A DNA stretch of 64,000 nt from CAYWRZ01 sp964460845 (GTDB lineage Bacteria; Bacteroidota; Bacteroidia; Flavobacteriales_D; UBA2798): positions 18,217 to 82,216 of the forward strand of contig CAYWRZ010000013.1 of the NCBI GenBank assembly GCA_964460845.1, written 5' to 3'. A program made the position numbers and the translations under genes. The stretch's first letter is position 1. Each line of letters opens with the position of its first letter. Below, piece after piece: positions 17,868 through 25,218 of the stretch. The notes beneath the pieces are model-generated. The model ran no database searches and was not told the origin of the DNA. It saw only the letters and a list, made by a program, of their open reading frames with translations.

Positions 17868-18815
17868 ATGAGACATTTAGCTTTCGGCCTGTTGGGATTT
17901 CTGCTTACCGGTTTTTCGGTGCAAGCAGCTACAGAACGAAGAATTTCGCGCAACAGTTATATTGAAACCTGGAGTGCCGAAGCACAACGGCAAATGACAG
18001 AATACGGGATTCCGGCCAGCATTACCCTGGCGCAGGGTATTTTGGAAAGTGGCGACGGCAACAGCGCTTTGGCCCGTTACGCCAATAATCATTTCGGCAT
18101 CAAATGCCACGAGGGTTGGAACGGAGAAACTTACATTCAGGACGATGATACGCGTGATGAATGTTTCCGAAAATATAGTTCGGCCTCCGAATCCTACCGC
18201 GATCATTCCGAATTTCTGAAAACCCGCAGCCGTTATGCCTCGCTGTTTACCCTCTCTCCGACCGATTACAAAGGCTGGGCGCAGGGCTTGAAAAAAGCAG
18301 GCTACGCTACCAATCCGCAGTACGCCAACCTGCTGATACGCCTTATTGAAGCGCATAACCTTCATCAGTACGATACCCCTGAAGCGCTGGCTACGGTGAG
18401 CCCTGCAAAAAAGGAAAGCAAAACCGAAGAAGCCTATACCGCCACCCTTCAACTGAAACACGAGGTAAGGCAACATGAAGAGAATAAGCTTCGCTATATC
18501 GTGGTCAAAGAGGGCGACACCTTCTATAAAATCGCCAAAGAGTTTGAGCTGGGACTATGGCAGGTGTATAAGTACAACGACCTTTCAAAAAAGGACGTAC
18601 TACAGGAAGGAGATATTCTGTACCTCGAACCCAAGCGTAACCGCTCTAAAAAAACGGAGCTGCACCGGGTCAAAGAAGGCGAAACGCTGTATGCAATTTC
18701 ACAACATTACGGCATTAAGCTGCGCAAGCTGTGCCGTCTCAACAATATTGAACCCGGAACCGGAGAACCCGAACCCGGCACCCAGCTTCATCTGCGCAAG
18801 CGGAAAAAAGTCTGA
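17868..18815 (+). CDS. Secreted glucosaminidase with two LysM domains
   Basis: Peptidoglycan hydrolase, 315 aa. A signal peptide (~1-20) is followed by a glucosaminidase domain (~30-165; ITLAQGILESGDGNSALARY with the likely catalytic Glu, NNHFGIKCHEGWNGETY, YRDHSEFLKTRSRY, and AGYATNPQYANLLI). A charged linker leads to two LysM repeats (~205-250 YIVVKEGDTFYKIAKEFELG; ~260-305 HRVKEGETLYAISQHYGIKL), which hold the enzyme on glycan strands. It probably cuts after N-acetylglucosamine and acts in septum cleavage or wall turnover with the neighbouring M23 peptidase. Confidence 0.93.
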   Translation: MRHLAFGLLGFLLTGFSVQAATERRISRNSYIETWSAEAQRQMTEYGIPASITLAQGILESGDGNSALARYANNHFGIKCHEGWNGETYIQDDDTRDECFRKYSSASESYRDHSEFLKTRSRYASLFTLSPTDYKGWAQGLKKAGYATNPQYANLLIRLIEAHNLHQYDTPEALATVSPAKKESKTEEAYTATLQLKHEVRQHEENKLRYIVVKEGDTFYKIAKEFELGLWQVYKYNDLSKKDVLQEGDILYLEPKRNRSKKTELHRVKEGETLYAISQHYGIKLRKLCRLNNIEPGTGEPEPGTQLHLRKRKKV

Positions 18816-18867
18816 CGCGCTCACCTGAGGAGGTAGCAATCAGGTTGTTAGTTTGGTTTGTTTGTGT

Positions 18868-18899
18868 AGAAGGCCCCTAACGGGGCCTTCTGATTTTTT
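18868..18899. terminator. Bidirectional terminator between the glucosaminidase and ABC permease genes
   Basis: A 10-bp perfect stem AGAAGGCCCC / GGGGCCTTCT (18868-18877 and 18882-18891) with a TAAC loop and GATTTTTT on the plus side. It sits between two convergent transcripts and can serve the plus strand well; the minus side has a weaker T-run. Confidence 0.82.
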
Positions 18900-18914
18900 A
18901 GAAACGGTACCGGT

Positions 18915-20228
18915 TCAACCCCGGTAAAACAACCATTTCCACAATTCTTTATAGGTCGTTTTTTTGCCGTACATCAGAATGCCGGTACGGTAAATACGGC
19001 CGGCCATCCAGGTGCAGATAAGGAATCCGGCGACGAGCAAGCCCATCGAAAGATAAAGCTGCCAAAGCGTACCCTGATCGAAGCCCATCGCCACCCGCAC
19101 CATCATCACCACCGGCGAAGTAAGCGGAATTATCGAGGTCCAAAACACCGCCTCGCTCTCGGGATTGGTAATGGCTATCTGCGCCACCACAAATCCGAAA
19201 AGCAGCGGAATCGTAATGGGCATCATAAACTGCTGGGTATCGGATTCGCTATCGACTGCGGCGCCTATGGCGGCAAACAAGGCACTGTAGAGCAAGTATC
19301 CGCCGAGGAAATAAAATAAGAAAAGGCTGAGAATGACTACGAAATCGATCTTATTAAAAATAAAATCGTACACCTTGCTTTGGGCGTAATCGGGAATGGC
19401 TTGTTGCAGCAGCTCTTTATTTTCGAGATTGGCGGCCTGCACGGCTCCGTCCATAAAGTCGGGGAAAAAGATGGCTTTGCTGGCCAGCAGAATGGCACCG
19501 GTAAGCAGCACCCAAAGCACGAACTGGGTAAGTCCGACGAGGGCAATGCCTATAATTTTGCCCATCATCAGTTGGAAAGGTTTAACCGAAGAAATGATGA
19601 TCTCAACAATCCGGCTGGTTTTTTCTTCTATCACACCGCGCATTACCTGTACGCCGTAAAGGAAAATAAACGTGTAGATCAGTATGGCAAAAATATACCC
19701 TACGGCGGCGGCATCGCGTTTATGGGAAACGTCTTCGCCCTGTATATCGACTTTGATCAGCGAGCGTATGGAAAACGACTTCAACTGATCGTAGGTGCTG
19801 CGATCGAGGTTGTATTGTAGCACTAAATGGCGTTCGAGCAACTGGTTAAGCTGCCGCAAAATCTCGAGCTCGTGCGCCGCATCGGGGTATTTTTTGAATT
19901 TCAGCTCGACCTTCCGGCTTTTGAGCACATCGGGCTTGATGGTCACCATCAGGTCGTAAGGACTTTGCGCAAATTCTTCTTTGGAAATTTCGCGGGCTGC
20001 GGTTTCAAAAGTAAGCGAAGAGGTTTCCGTAAATTTTTCGCCTTCTATGAGTCCCAGCTCATCGACCACCAGCACTTTTTGCCGGTTGGACTCGCCCAGG
20101 GTAAGCCAGATAATGAGCGAAAGGAATCCGCCTATAAGCAGCGGCGCCAGTACGGTCATTACGAGGAACGATTTTTTGCGTACGCGGGTAAGGTACTCGC
20201 GTGAAATGATCAATCCGATTTTACCCAT
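18915..20228 (-). CDS. ABC-2 family exporter permease (NatB-like)
   Basis: A 437-aa inner-membrane subunit. One helix (~20-42) is followed by a large extracytoplasmic domain (~45-175) and then five to six helices from ~180 to ~420, the layout of NatB/YhaP-type permeases. The coupling segment reads VMRGVIEEKTSRIVEIIISSVKPFQLMMGKI, which is typical. It overlaps the ATPase gene by 8 bp, so the two are translationally coupled. The NatAB type exports sodium or small peptides/lantibiotics in other bacteria; the substrate here is unknown. Confidence 0.9.
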   Translation of the reverse strand: MGKIGLIISREYLTRVRKKSFLVMTVLAPLLIGGFLSLIIWLTLGESNRQKVLVVDELGLIEGEKFTETSSLTFETAAREISKEEFAQSPYDLMVTIKPDVLKSRKVELKFKKYPDAAHELEILRQLNQLLERHLVLQYNLDRSTYDQLKSFSIRSLIKVDIQGEDVSHKRDAAAVGYIFAILIYTFIFLYGVQVMRGVIEEKTSRIVEIIISSVKPFQLMMGKIIGIALVGLTQFVLWVLLTGAILLASKAIFFPDFMDGAVQAANLENKELLQQAIPDYAQSKVYDFIFNKIDFVVILSLFLFYFLGGYLLYSALFAAIGAAVDSESDTQQFMMPITIPLLFGFVVAQIAITNPESEAVFWTSIIPLTSPVVMMVRVAMGFDQGTLWQLYLSMGLLVAGFLICTWMAGRIYRTGILMYGKKTTYKELWKWLFYRG

Positions 20229-21156
20229 GAGACGACTGATTTTGTTGTTTCACCGCTTCAATAAAAATATCGTTCATGCTCGGCACGATTTCGCGTGCGG
20301 CATGAATTTGTACCGCCGGAATAAGAGCCTGCAACATATCGTTCAACGAATTGTTACCCATAAGCTTTACACGCGCCTTAAAATGATTGGGCTCTATCTG
20401 CTCATGGTCGGTCAGCTCAAAACCCGCCCAAAGGGCGTTGGCAAAAGCGATCATATTACCACCAAACTCGACCTCGTACACGTGCGAACGAAAGCGGTTG
20501 CGGACATCGCTCATACGGCCTTCGAGAATCACTTTCGAATTATTGATCAGGGCGATTTCATCGCACATTTCTTCGACCGAACCCATGTTGTGGGTAGAAA
20601 AAATAACGGTAGTACCTTCGTCACGCAGCTTCAGAATTTCCTGCTTTATCAGCTCGGCATTGATCGGATCAAAACCGCTAAAAGGCTCGTCGAGAATAAG
20701 CAATTGGGGCTTGTGCAGCACGGTAGTAATAAACTGCACTTTTTGCGCCATGCCTTTGGAAAGCTCTTCGACCCGCTTATTCCACCAGGCCGAGATTTCA
20801 AAACGCTCGAACCATTCAGACAACTGGTGAATGGCTTCACGACGCGACATCCCTTTGAGCCGGGCCATATAAACGGCCTGCTCACCGACTTTCATTTTCT
20901 TATACAATCCACGTTCTTCGGGCAAATAGCCGATACGCGCAATGTCGTCGGGCTGGAGCTTTCGTCCGGCAAAAAACACCTGTCCCTCATCGGGCGCAGT
21001 AATCTGATTAATGATTCGGATCAACGAAGTTTTACCGGCTCCATTAGGCCCCAGTAAGCCGAAAATACTTTTTTCGGGCACCGAGATTGTGACACCGCTC
21101 AGTGCGGTATGACCGGCATAACGTTTAAAAATGTGATCGGCACGAAGTAGTTCCAT
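20221..21156 (-). CDS. ABC exporter ATP-binding protein (NatA-like)
   Basis: A 311-aa nucleotide-binding subunit. Walker A is LLGPNGAGKTS (~34-44), the Q-loop is at IGYLPEERGLYKKM, the signature is LSKGMAQK (~134), Walker B is LLILDEPFSGFD (~152-163) and the switch His is in IFSTHNMG. A C-terminal DUF4162-like domain (~225-300) is the usual extension in this subfamily. It follows dnaJ by 15 bp and overlaps its permease, so the exporter is expressed with the grpE-dnaJ chaperone genes. Confidence 0.93.
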   Translation of the reverse strand: MELLRADHIFKRYAGHTALSGVTISVPEKSIFGLLGPNGAGKTSLIRIINQITAPDEGQVFFAGRKLQPDDIARIGYLPEERGLYKKMKVGEQAVYMARLKGMSRREAIHQLSEWFERFEISAWWNKRVEELSKGMAQKVQFITTVLHKPQLLILDEPFSGFDPINAELIKQEILKLRDEGTTVIFSTHNMGSVEEMCDEIALINNSKVILEGRMSDVRNRFRSHVYEVEFGGNMIAFANALWAGFELTDHEQIEPNHFKARVKLMGNNSLNDMLQALIPAVQIHAAREIVPSMNDIFIEAVKQQNQSSHG

Positions 21157-21171
21157 ACGGTGTTACGGCAT

Positions 21172-22329
21172 TTAGTCACCCTGTCCGGTAAACATTTCTT
21201 TCCAACGCTTAAATATACTCTTTTCTTTGCGGGAGGGGTGCGGAATAAAATTTTCGGATTGGCGGAGCTTTTCGAGCAGGCTGCGTTCTTCTTTGCTCAG
21301 CTTCTGCGGGGTCCAGATATTGAGGGTAACGAGCAGGTCACCTTTGCCGTAGCTGTTGAGCACGGGCAATCCTTTTCCTTTGAGGCGCAATATTTTACCG
21401 CTTTGCGTACCCGGTTCTATCTTGATGCGGGCACGTCCTTCGAGGGTAGGAATTTCGGAATCGCAACCCAGGGCTGCATCGGCAAAATTGAGGTGCAGAT
21501 CGTAATGCAGGTTGTGGTCGTCGCGCTGGAGAAACTCGTGCGGAATTTCTTCAAACACCACGATAAGATCGCCGGGAACGCCGTTGCGAATGGCATTGCC
21601 TTTTCCATTGACCGACATCTGCATACCTTCTTCCACGCCCGCCGGAATGTTCAGCGTGATTACTTCTTCTTCGCGCAGGGTTCCTTCTCCGTGGCAGGAA
21701 TTACACTTTTCGGTAATGGTAGTACCCTGTCCGTGGCAAGAGGGACATACGGCTGTGGTTTGCATCTGACCGAGGAAAGTGCTGGTCACACGGGTTACAT
21801 GCCCCGAACCTTTACAGGTAGAACAGGTACGAAAAGCCGAGCCGTTTTTAGCACCGGTGCCGGTGCAGGACTTACAGCTTACCTGCTTGTTGACTTTAAT
21901 TTTCTTCTCTACGCCCCGGGCTATCTCTTCGAGCGTGAGCTTTACTTTGATACGCAGGTTAGAGCCTTTTTGCGCCCTGCGCGAACGGGACGAACCTCCA
22001 CCACCGAAAGCCTGATTGAAAAAATCGCCCATACCACCTGCGCCGCCGAATGCCTGCCGCAGGATATCTTCCATGTCCATACCGCCATCGAAACCACCCG
22101 AAGCACCCATACCCGCATGGCCAAACTGATCGTACTTACGACGCTTGTCGGCATTGCTCAGCACGTCGTACGCCTCGGCCGCTTCCTTAAACTTTTCTTC
22201 GGCTTCCTTATCGCCCGGGTTCTTATCGGGGTGATACTTGATAGCCAGCTTACGGTAAGCTTTTTTTATTTCCTCGGCATCGGCGTTGCGCGCTACGCCC
22301 AGCACTTCGTAATAATCTCGTTTTGCCAT
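21172..22329 (-). CDS. dnaJ: Chaperone protein DnaJ (Hsp40)
   Basis: Type I J-protein that stimulates DnaK ATPase and hands over clients. It is 385 aa. The J domain (~1-70) has His33-Pro34-Asp35. The Gly/Phe region follows (~75-125, GGFDGGMDMEDILRQAFGG). The zinc domain holds four repeats: CKSCTGTG, CSTCKGSG, CPSCHGQG and CNSCHGEG (~150-230). Two C-terminal beta domains complete it. It is downstream of grpE by 21 bp; dnaK is not in the window. Confidence 0.96.
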   Translation of the reverse strand: MAKRDYYEVLGVARNADAEEIKKAYRKLAIKYHPDKNPGDKEAEEKFKEAAEAYDVLSNADKRRKYDQFGHAGMGASGGFDGGMDMEDILRQAFGGAGGMGDFFNQAFGGGGSSRSRRAQKGSNLRIKVKLTLEEIARGVEKKIKVNKQVSCKSCTGTGAKNGSAFRTCSTCKGSGHVTRVTSTFLGQMQTTAVCPSCHGQGTTITEKCNSCHGEGTLREEEVITLNIPAGVEEGMQMSVNGKGNAIRNGVPGDLIVVFEEIPHEFLQRDDHNLHYDLHLNFADAALGCDSEIPTLEGRARIKIEPGTQSGKILRLKGKGLPVLNSYGKGDLLVTLNIWTPQKLSKEERSLLEKLRQSENFIPHPSRKEKSIFKRWKEMFTGQGD

Positions 22330-22350
22330 TTTTTCTTCAGCGGGTTAAAC

Positions 22351-22902
22351 TTACTGGCCTACCACTACTTTGGCGTAGCGGATAACCACTTCGTTGAGGT
22401 AATATCCGTTTTCTACCACTTCAATCACTTTTCCTTTTTGGGCTTCGTCTTCGACAGGGATGTTGGCAATCGCTTCGGCCAAATCAGAATCAAAGGCTTC
22501 GCCCTGTACTTCTATCATCTTCAAACCTTTGGCTTGTAAGATGGCGAATAATTTATGGTAAATAAGCTTGGTGCCTTCGCGAATAAGATCCAAATCGGTA
22601 GCCGTTTCGTTGGCTTTTACCGCTCTTTCAAAATCGTCGAGCACGGGCAGCACGGCTGTTACGACATCGGAACCCGCACTTTTGATCAGGTCGAGACGCT
22701 CGCGCGCAGTACGGCGACGGAAATTGTCGAACTCCGAATACAGACGCAGGTATTTATCGTTCATCGCTTCGTAAAGCGCTTTGTAGTCGGTTTCTTCGCT
22801 AGCCGAGATCGTGTCGGGCGCGGTTTCTTCGGTTTCGGGCTCAGGATTTTCACCTGTCGTTTTCACTTCTTTTTCTTCGTTCAGTTTCTCCTCGTTGCTC
22901 AT
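22351..22902 (-). CDS. grpE: Nucleotide exchange factor GrpE
   Basis: Releases ADP from DnaK. It is 183 aa. An acidic, probably disordered N-terminus (~1-45) is followed by a long dimerisation helix (~45-95, YLRLYSEFDNFRRRTARERL) and the C-terminal beta domain (VEVQGEAFDSDLAEAI, VIEVVENGYYLNEVVIRYAKVVVG). It is the first gene of grpE-dnaJ-ABC ATPase-ABC permease, read leftward from the promoter at 22938-22969. Confidence 0.96.
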   Translation of the reverse strand: MSNEEKLNEEKEVKTTGENPEPETEETAPDTISASEETDYKALYEAMNDKYLRLYSEFDNFRRRTARERLDLIKSAGSDVVTAVLPVLDDFERAVKANETATDLDLIREGTKLIYHKLFAILQAKGLKMIEVQGEAFDSDLAEAIANIPVEDEAQKGKVIEVVENGYYLNEVVIRYAKVVVGQ

Positions 22903-22937
22903 AGCATAAAAAAGTTTAAATCGCTTTGGGTTTCAGT

Positions 22938-22969
22938 CAAAAATAACGCCATTCTCAGCTTTCGGTCAA
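22938..22969 (-). promoter_or_regulatory. Promoter of the grpE-dnaJ-ABC operon
   Basis: Minus strand TATTTTTG (22938-22945), an exact -7 box, with TTG at 22967-22969 and a 21-bp spacer. The grpE start is 35 bp downstream. No CIRCE element or other heat-shock operator is visible. Confidence 0.55.
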
Positions 22970-23046
22970 TGTGACAGCCGCCGCGCAAAAATAGCGGAAA
23001 ATGTGGGAAAAGATGACCGTTTCGGCCGAAGAAGGGGCAGAAATGC

Positions 23047-23610
23047 TCAGAATTTCTCGACGTATTTATCAAGCTCAAGGTGCAGGGCATTGCCGCGCAG
23101 GTTGGTGGCGATAATTATTCCGTCGGGATTCACCAGAAAATTAGCCGGAATCGACTTTACACCGTAAGCTGTTGCTGCCACAGACTTCCATCCGGCAAGG
23201 TCGCTGACGTGGTATTTCCAACGAAGTCTATCCTGCTCAATGGCTTTTTGCCAGGCCGACTTATCACGGTCGAGGGATACGCTGAACACTTCAAAACCTT
23301 TGGCCTTGCGGAAGCGGGCTACAGCATATTTTTCGTACACGGCAACTATGGATGGGTTTTCTTTGCGGCAGGGACCACACCAGGAAGCCCAAAAATCGAT
23401 CAGCACGTATTTTCCTTTAAGCGCCGAAAGACTAAACGTTTTACCGTGGGGGTCGGGCAGGCTTATTTCAGGGGCTTTTTCTCCGGAAGCCAGCAGGGCG
23501 CTGATATGTACCGATTGCCGGGACCCGGCGTTTTTTTCCATGCGCAGAAAACCGAGGGTAATAAATACCGCGGCAAGCAGTCCGAGTGAAAGATTCAGCT
23601 TGTTTTTCAT
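23047..23610 (-). CDS. TlpA-like periplasmic thioredoxin-fold protein
   Basis: Membrane-anchored thiol-disulfide oxidoreductase, 187 aa. A hydrophobic N-terminus (~5-23) is a signal anchor or uncleaved signal peptide, then a redoxin/AhpC-TSA domain: APEISLPDPHGKTFSLSALKGK, DFWASWCGPCRKE with the redox pair Cys78/Cys81, and the cis-Pro strand KSIPANFLVNPDG. This matches ResA/TlpA proteins, which reduce periplasmic disulfides (cytochrome c maturation, envelope proteins). Partners are not visible nearby. Confidence 0.92.
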   Translation of the reverse strand: MKNKLNLSLGLLAAVFITLGFLRMEKNAGSRQSVHISALLASGEKAPEISLPDPHGKTFSLSALKGKYVLIDFWASWCGPCRKENPSIVAVYEKYAVARFRKAKGFEVFSVSLDRDKSAWQKAIEQDRLRWKYHVSDLAGWKSVAATAYGVKSIPANFLVNPDGIIIATNLRGNALHLELDKYVEKF

Positions 23611-23687
23611 TACCCTGCAAAGATACGAAAACCCCGATATTTCGGGCTGTACACCCTTGCGCGGAAAAGAGAAAAATATACGGAAAA

Positions 23688-24860
23688 TCAGTTGAAACGA
23701 GGTACCGCATAAGCGGCCACATCGGCTTCGCTGATGGATTTGCCACCGAGAATCAGCAGGCGTTCGACCACGTTGCGCAACTCGCGGATATTACCGGTCC
23801 ACTCTAATTCCTGAAGCGCTTTCAGCGCACTTTTGTCGAATGTTTTGGGCTGAATTCCCTGTTCTTCAGAAATCTGCCGGCTGAAATGGTTCACCAACAG
23901 TGGAATATCTTCTTTGCGTTCGACAAGCGGCGGCACGTGAATAAGGATCACCCCCAATCGGTGAAAAAGATCTTCGCGGAAATTATTCTGTGCGATTTCT
24001 TTGCGCAAATCTTTATTGGTGGCGGCCACAATACGCACATTGACCTTAATGTCTTTTTCTCCGCCTACACGGGTAATGCGATTTTCCTGCAAGGCACGCA
24101 GCACTTTGGCTTGTGCGGCCAGGCTCATGTCGCCTATCTCGTCGAGAAAAAGGGTACCGCCTTCGGCCTGCTCGAATTTGCCGATACGCTGCTTAATGGC
24201 CGAAGTAAACGCTCCTTTTTCGTGGCCAAACAGCTCACTTTCGATAAGCTCGGAAGGTATCGCGGCGCAGTTTACTTCTATAAAAGTGCCTTTGGAACGA
24301 TTGCTTTTGTCGTGAAGCTGACGGGCTACCAGCTCTTTACCCGAACCGTTACCACCGGTAATAAGCACCCTTGCGTCGGTTTGTGCCACGCGGTCTATCA
24401 TTTCACGAATCTGGCTGATGGCCTTCGATTCGCCCACAATTTCAGCACTTTTGGCTTTGCTGATTTTTTGCTTCAGCACTTTGGTTTCCTGCACCAGCGA
24501 ACCCCGGTCGATGGCATTACGGACAGTAACCAGCACACGATTGAGATCGAGGGGTTTGGGAATAAAGTCGAAGGCTCCTTTTTTAATGGCTTCGACGGCT
24601 GTTTCAATATTGCCATGTCCCGAAATCATCACTACCGGCACGTCAATTCCCTCTTGCTGAATTTGGTCGAGCACTTCAAGCCCGTCCATTTTCGGCATTT
24701 TAATGTCACAAAGCACTACATCAAAATTTTCTTTCCGCAGCCTTTCCAGTCCCGCAGGACCATCTTCGGCATCTTGAATTTCAAATTTTTCGTATTCAAG
24801 AATTTCTTTCAAAGCATTACGAATGCTCCGTTCGTCGTCGATTACCAGAATTTTTGACAT
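23688..24860 (-). CDS. NtrC-type response regulator lacking a C-terminal HTH
   Basis: A 390-aa two-component regulator. The receiver domain (~1-120) has the phospho-acceptor Asp52 (CDIKMPKMDG). The sigma-54-type AAA+ domain (~140-385) has Walker A GGNGSGKE, Walker B GGTLFLDEIGDM, the arginine-finger region and the sigma-54 loop as GAFTSA instead of GAFTGA. The chain stops about 30 residues after NIRELRNVVERLLIL, so the Fis-type DNA-binding helix-turn-helix (usually ~60 more residues) is absent. No kinase gene is adjacent. It may act from solution or on promoters found by other factors. rpoN is not in the window. Confidence 0.9.
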   Translation of the reverse strand: MSKILVIDDERSIRNALKEILEYEKFEIQDAEDGPAGLERLRKENFDVVLCDIKMPKMDGLEVLDQIQQEGIDVPVVMISGHGNIETAVEAIKKGAFDFIPKPLDLNRVLVTVRNAIDRGSLVQETKVLKQKISKAKSAEIVGESKAISQIREMIDRVAQTDARVLITGGNGSGKELVARQLHDKSNRSKGTFIEVNCAAIPSELIESELFGHEKGAFTSAIKQRIGKFEQAEGGTLFLDEIGDMSLAAQAKVLRALQENRITRVGGEKDIKVNVRIVAATNKDLRKEIAQNNFREDLFHRLGVILIHVPPLVERKEDIPLLVNHFSRQISEEQGIQPKTFDKSALKALQELEWTGNIRELRNVVERLLILGGKSISEADVAAYAVPRFN

Positions 24861-24924
24861 AAAAGGGGAAATGAATTGAGGTACACGAATATAGGATATA
24901 GTTGGGGAAAGGGTATGGAAAAAA

Positions 24925-25119
24925 TCAGTTTTTTGGCGGTCCCACCCGGCCGGTATTGCGGTTAAATCCGTAGGGACAATGACGGCATCCGCTTTTACAG
25001 CAATACCCCCGTTTAAGCAGGTATTTGGCGGTAAAGACGATGTAACCCTCGTCGGTGAGGTAATAGTCTTCGGGGTCGAGCTTTGCCCGCCGGGAGAATC
25101 CGCTCATGTCGTCACTCAT
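24925..25119 (-). CDS. DUF5522 family small Cys-rich protein
   Basis: A 64-aa protein with the pattern YYLTDEGYIVFTAKYLLKRG followed by YCCKSGCRHCPYGF. The clustered cysteines (CC-x3-C-x2-C) suggest a zinc or iron-sulfur site. This conserved block matches DUF5522, a family that also occurs as an extra domain in larger proteins; its function is unknown. It is preceded by the strong terminator of the ppiD operon, so it is transcribed separately, perhaps with the regulator 64 bp downstream. Confidence 0.82.
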   Translation of the reverse strand: MSDDMSGFSRRAKLDPEDYYLTDEGYIVFTAKYLLKRGYCCKSGCRHCPYGFNRNTGRVGPPKN

Positions 25120-25164
25120 CAGGGCGAAGATACGGGGAAAAGCCGGTTGCCGGAACGGATATTC

Positions 25165-25198
25165 ACAAAAAACCCCTGACGGTTAGCGTCAGGGGTTT
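25165..25198 (-). terminator. Terminator of the coaX-ppiD envelope operon
   Basis: A 12-bp perfect stem AAACCCCTGACG / CGTCAGGGGTTT (25170-25181 and 25187-25198), loop GTTAG. On the minus strand it runs into TTTTTTTG. It lies 20 bp beyond the ppiD stop. Confidence 0.88.
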
Positions 25199-25218
25199 AT
25201 AGCGATATAGAAGTTTTA

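Noticed and set aside
21160..22539. 459-aa plus-strand frame
   Set aside because: It lies wholly opposite dnaJ and the end of grpE, which have full family motifs; low-complexity Phe/His content marks it as a shadow.
23688..24860. Calling the NtrC-type regulator inactive because of GAFTSA
   Set aside because: The Walker motifs are intact, and as far as I recall GAFTSA is the normal form in related Bacteroidota proteins.
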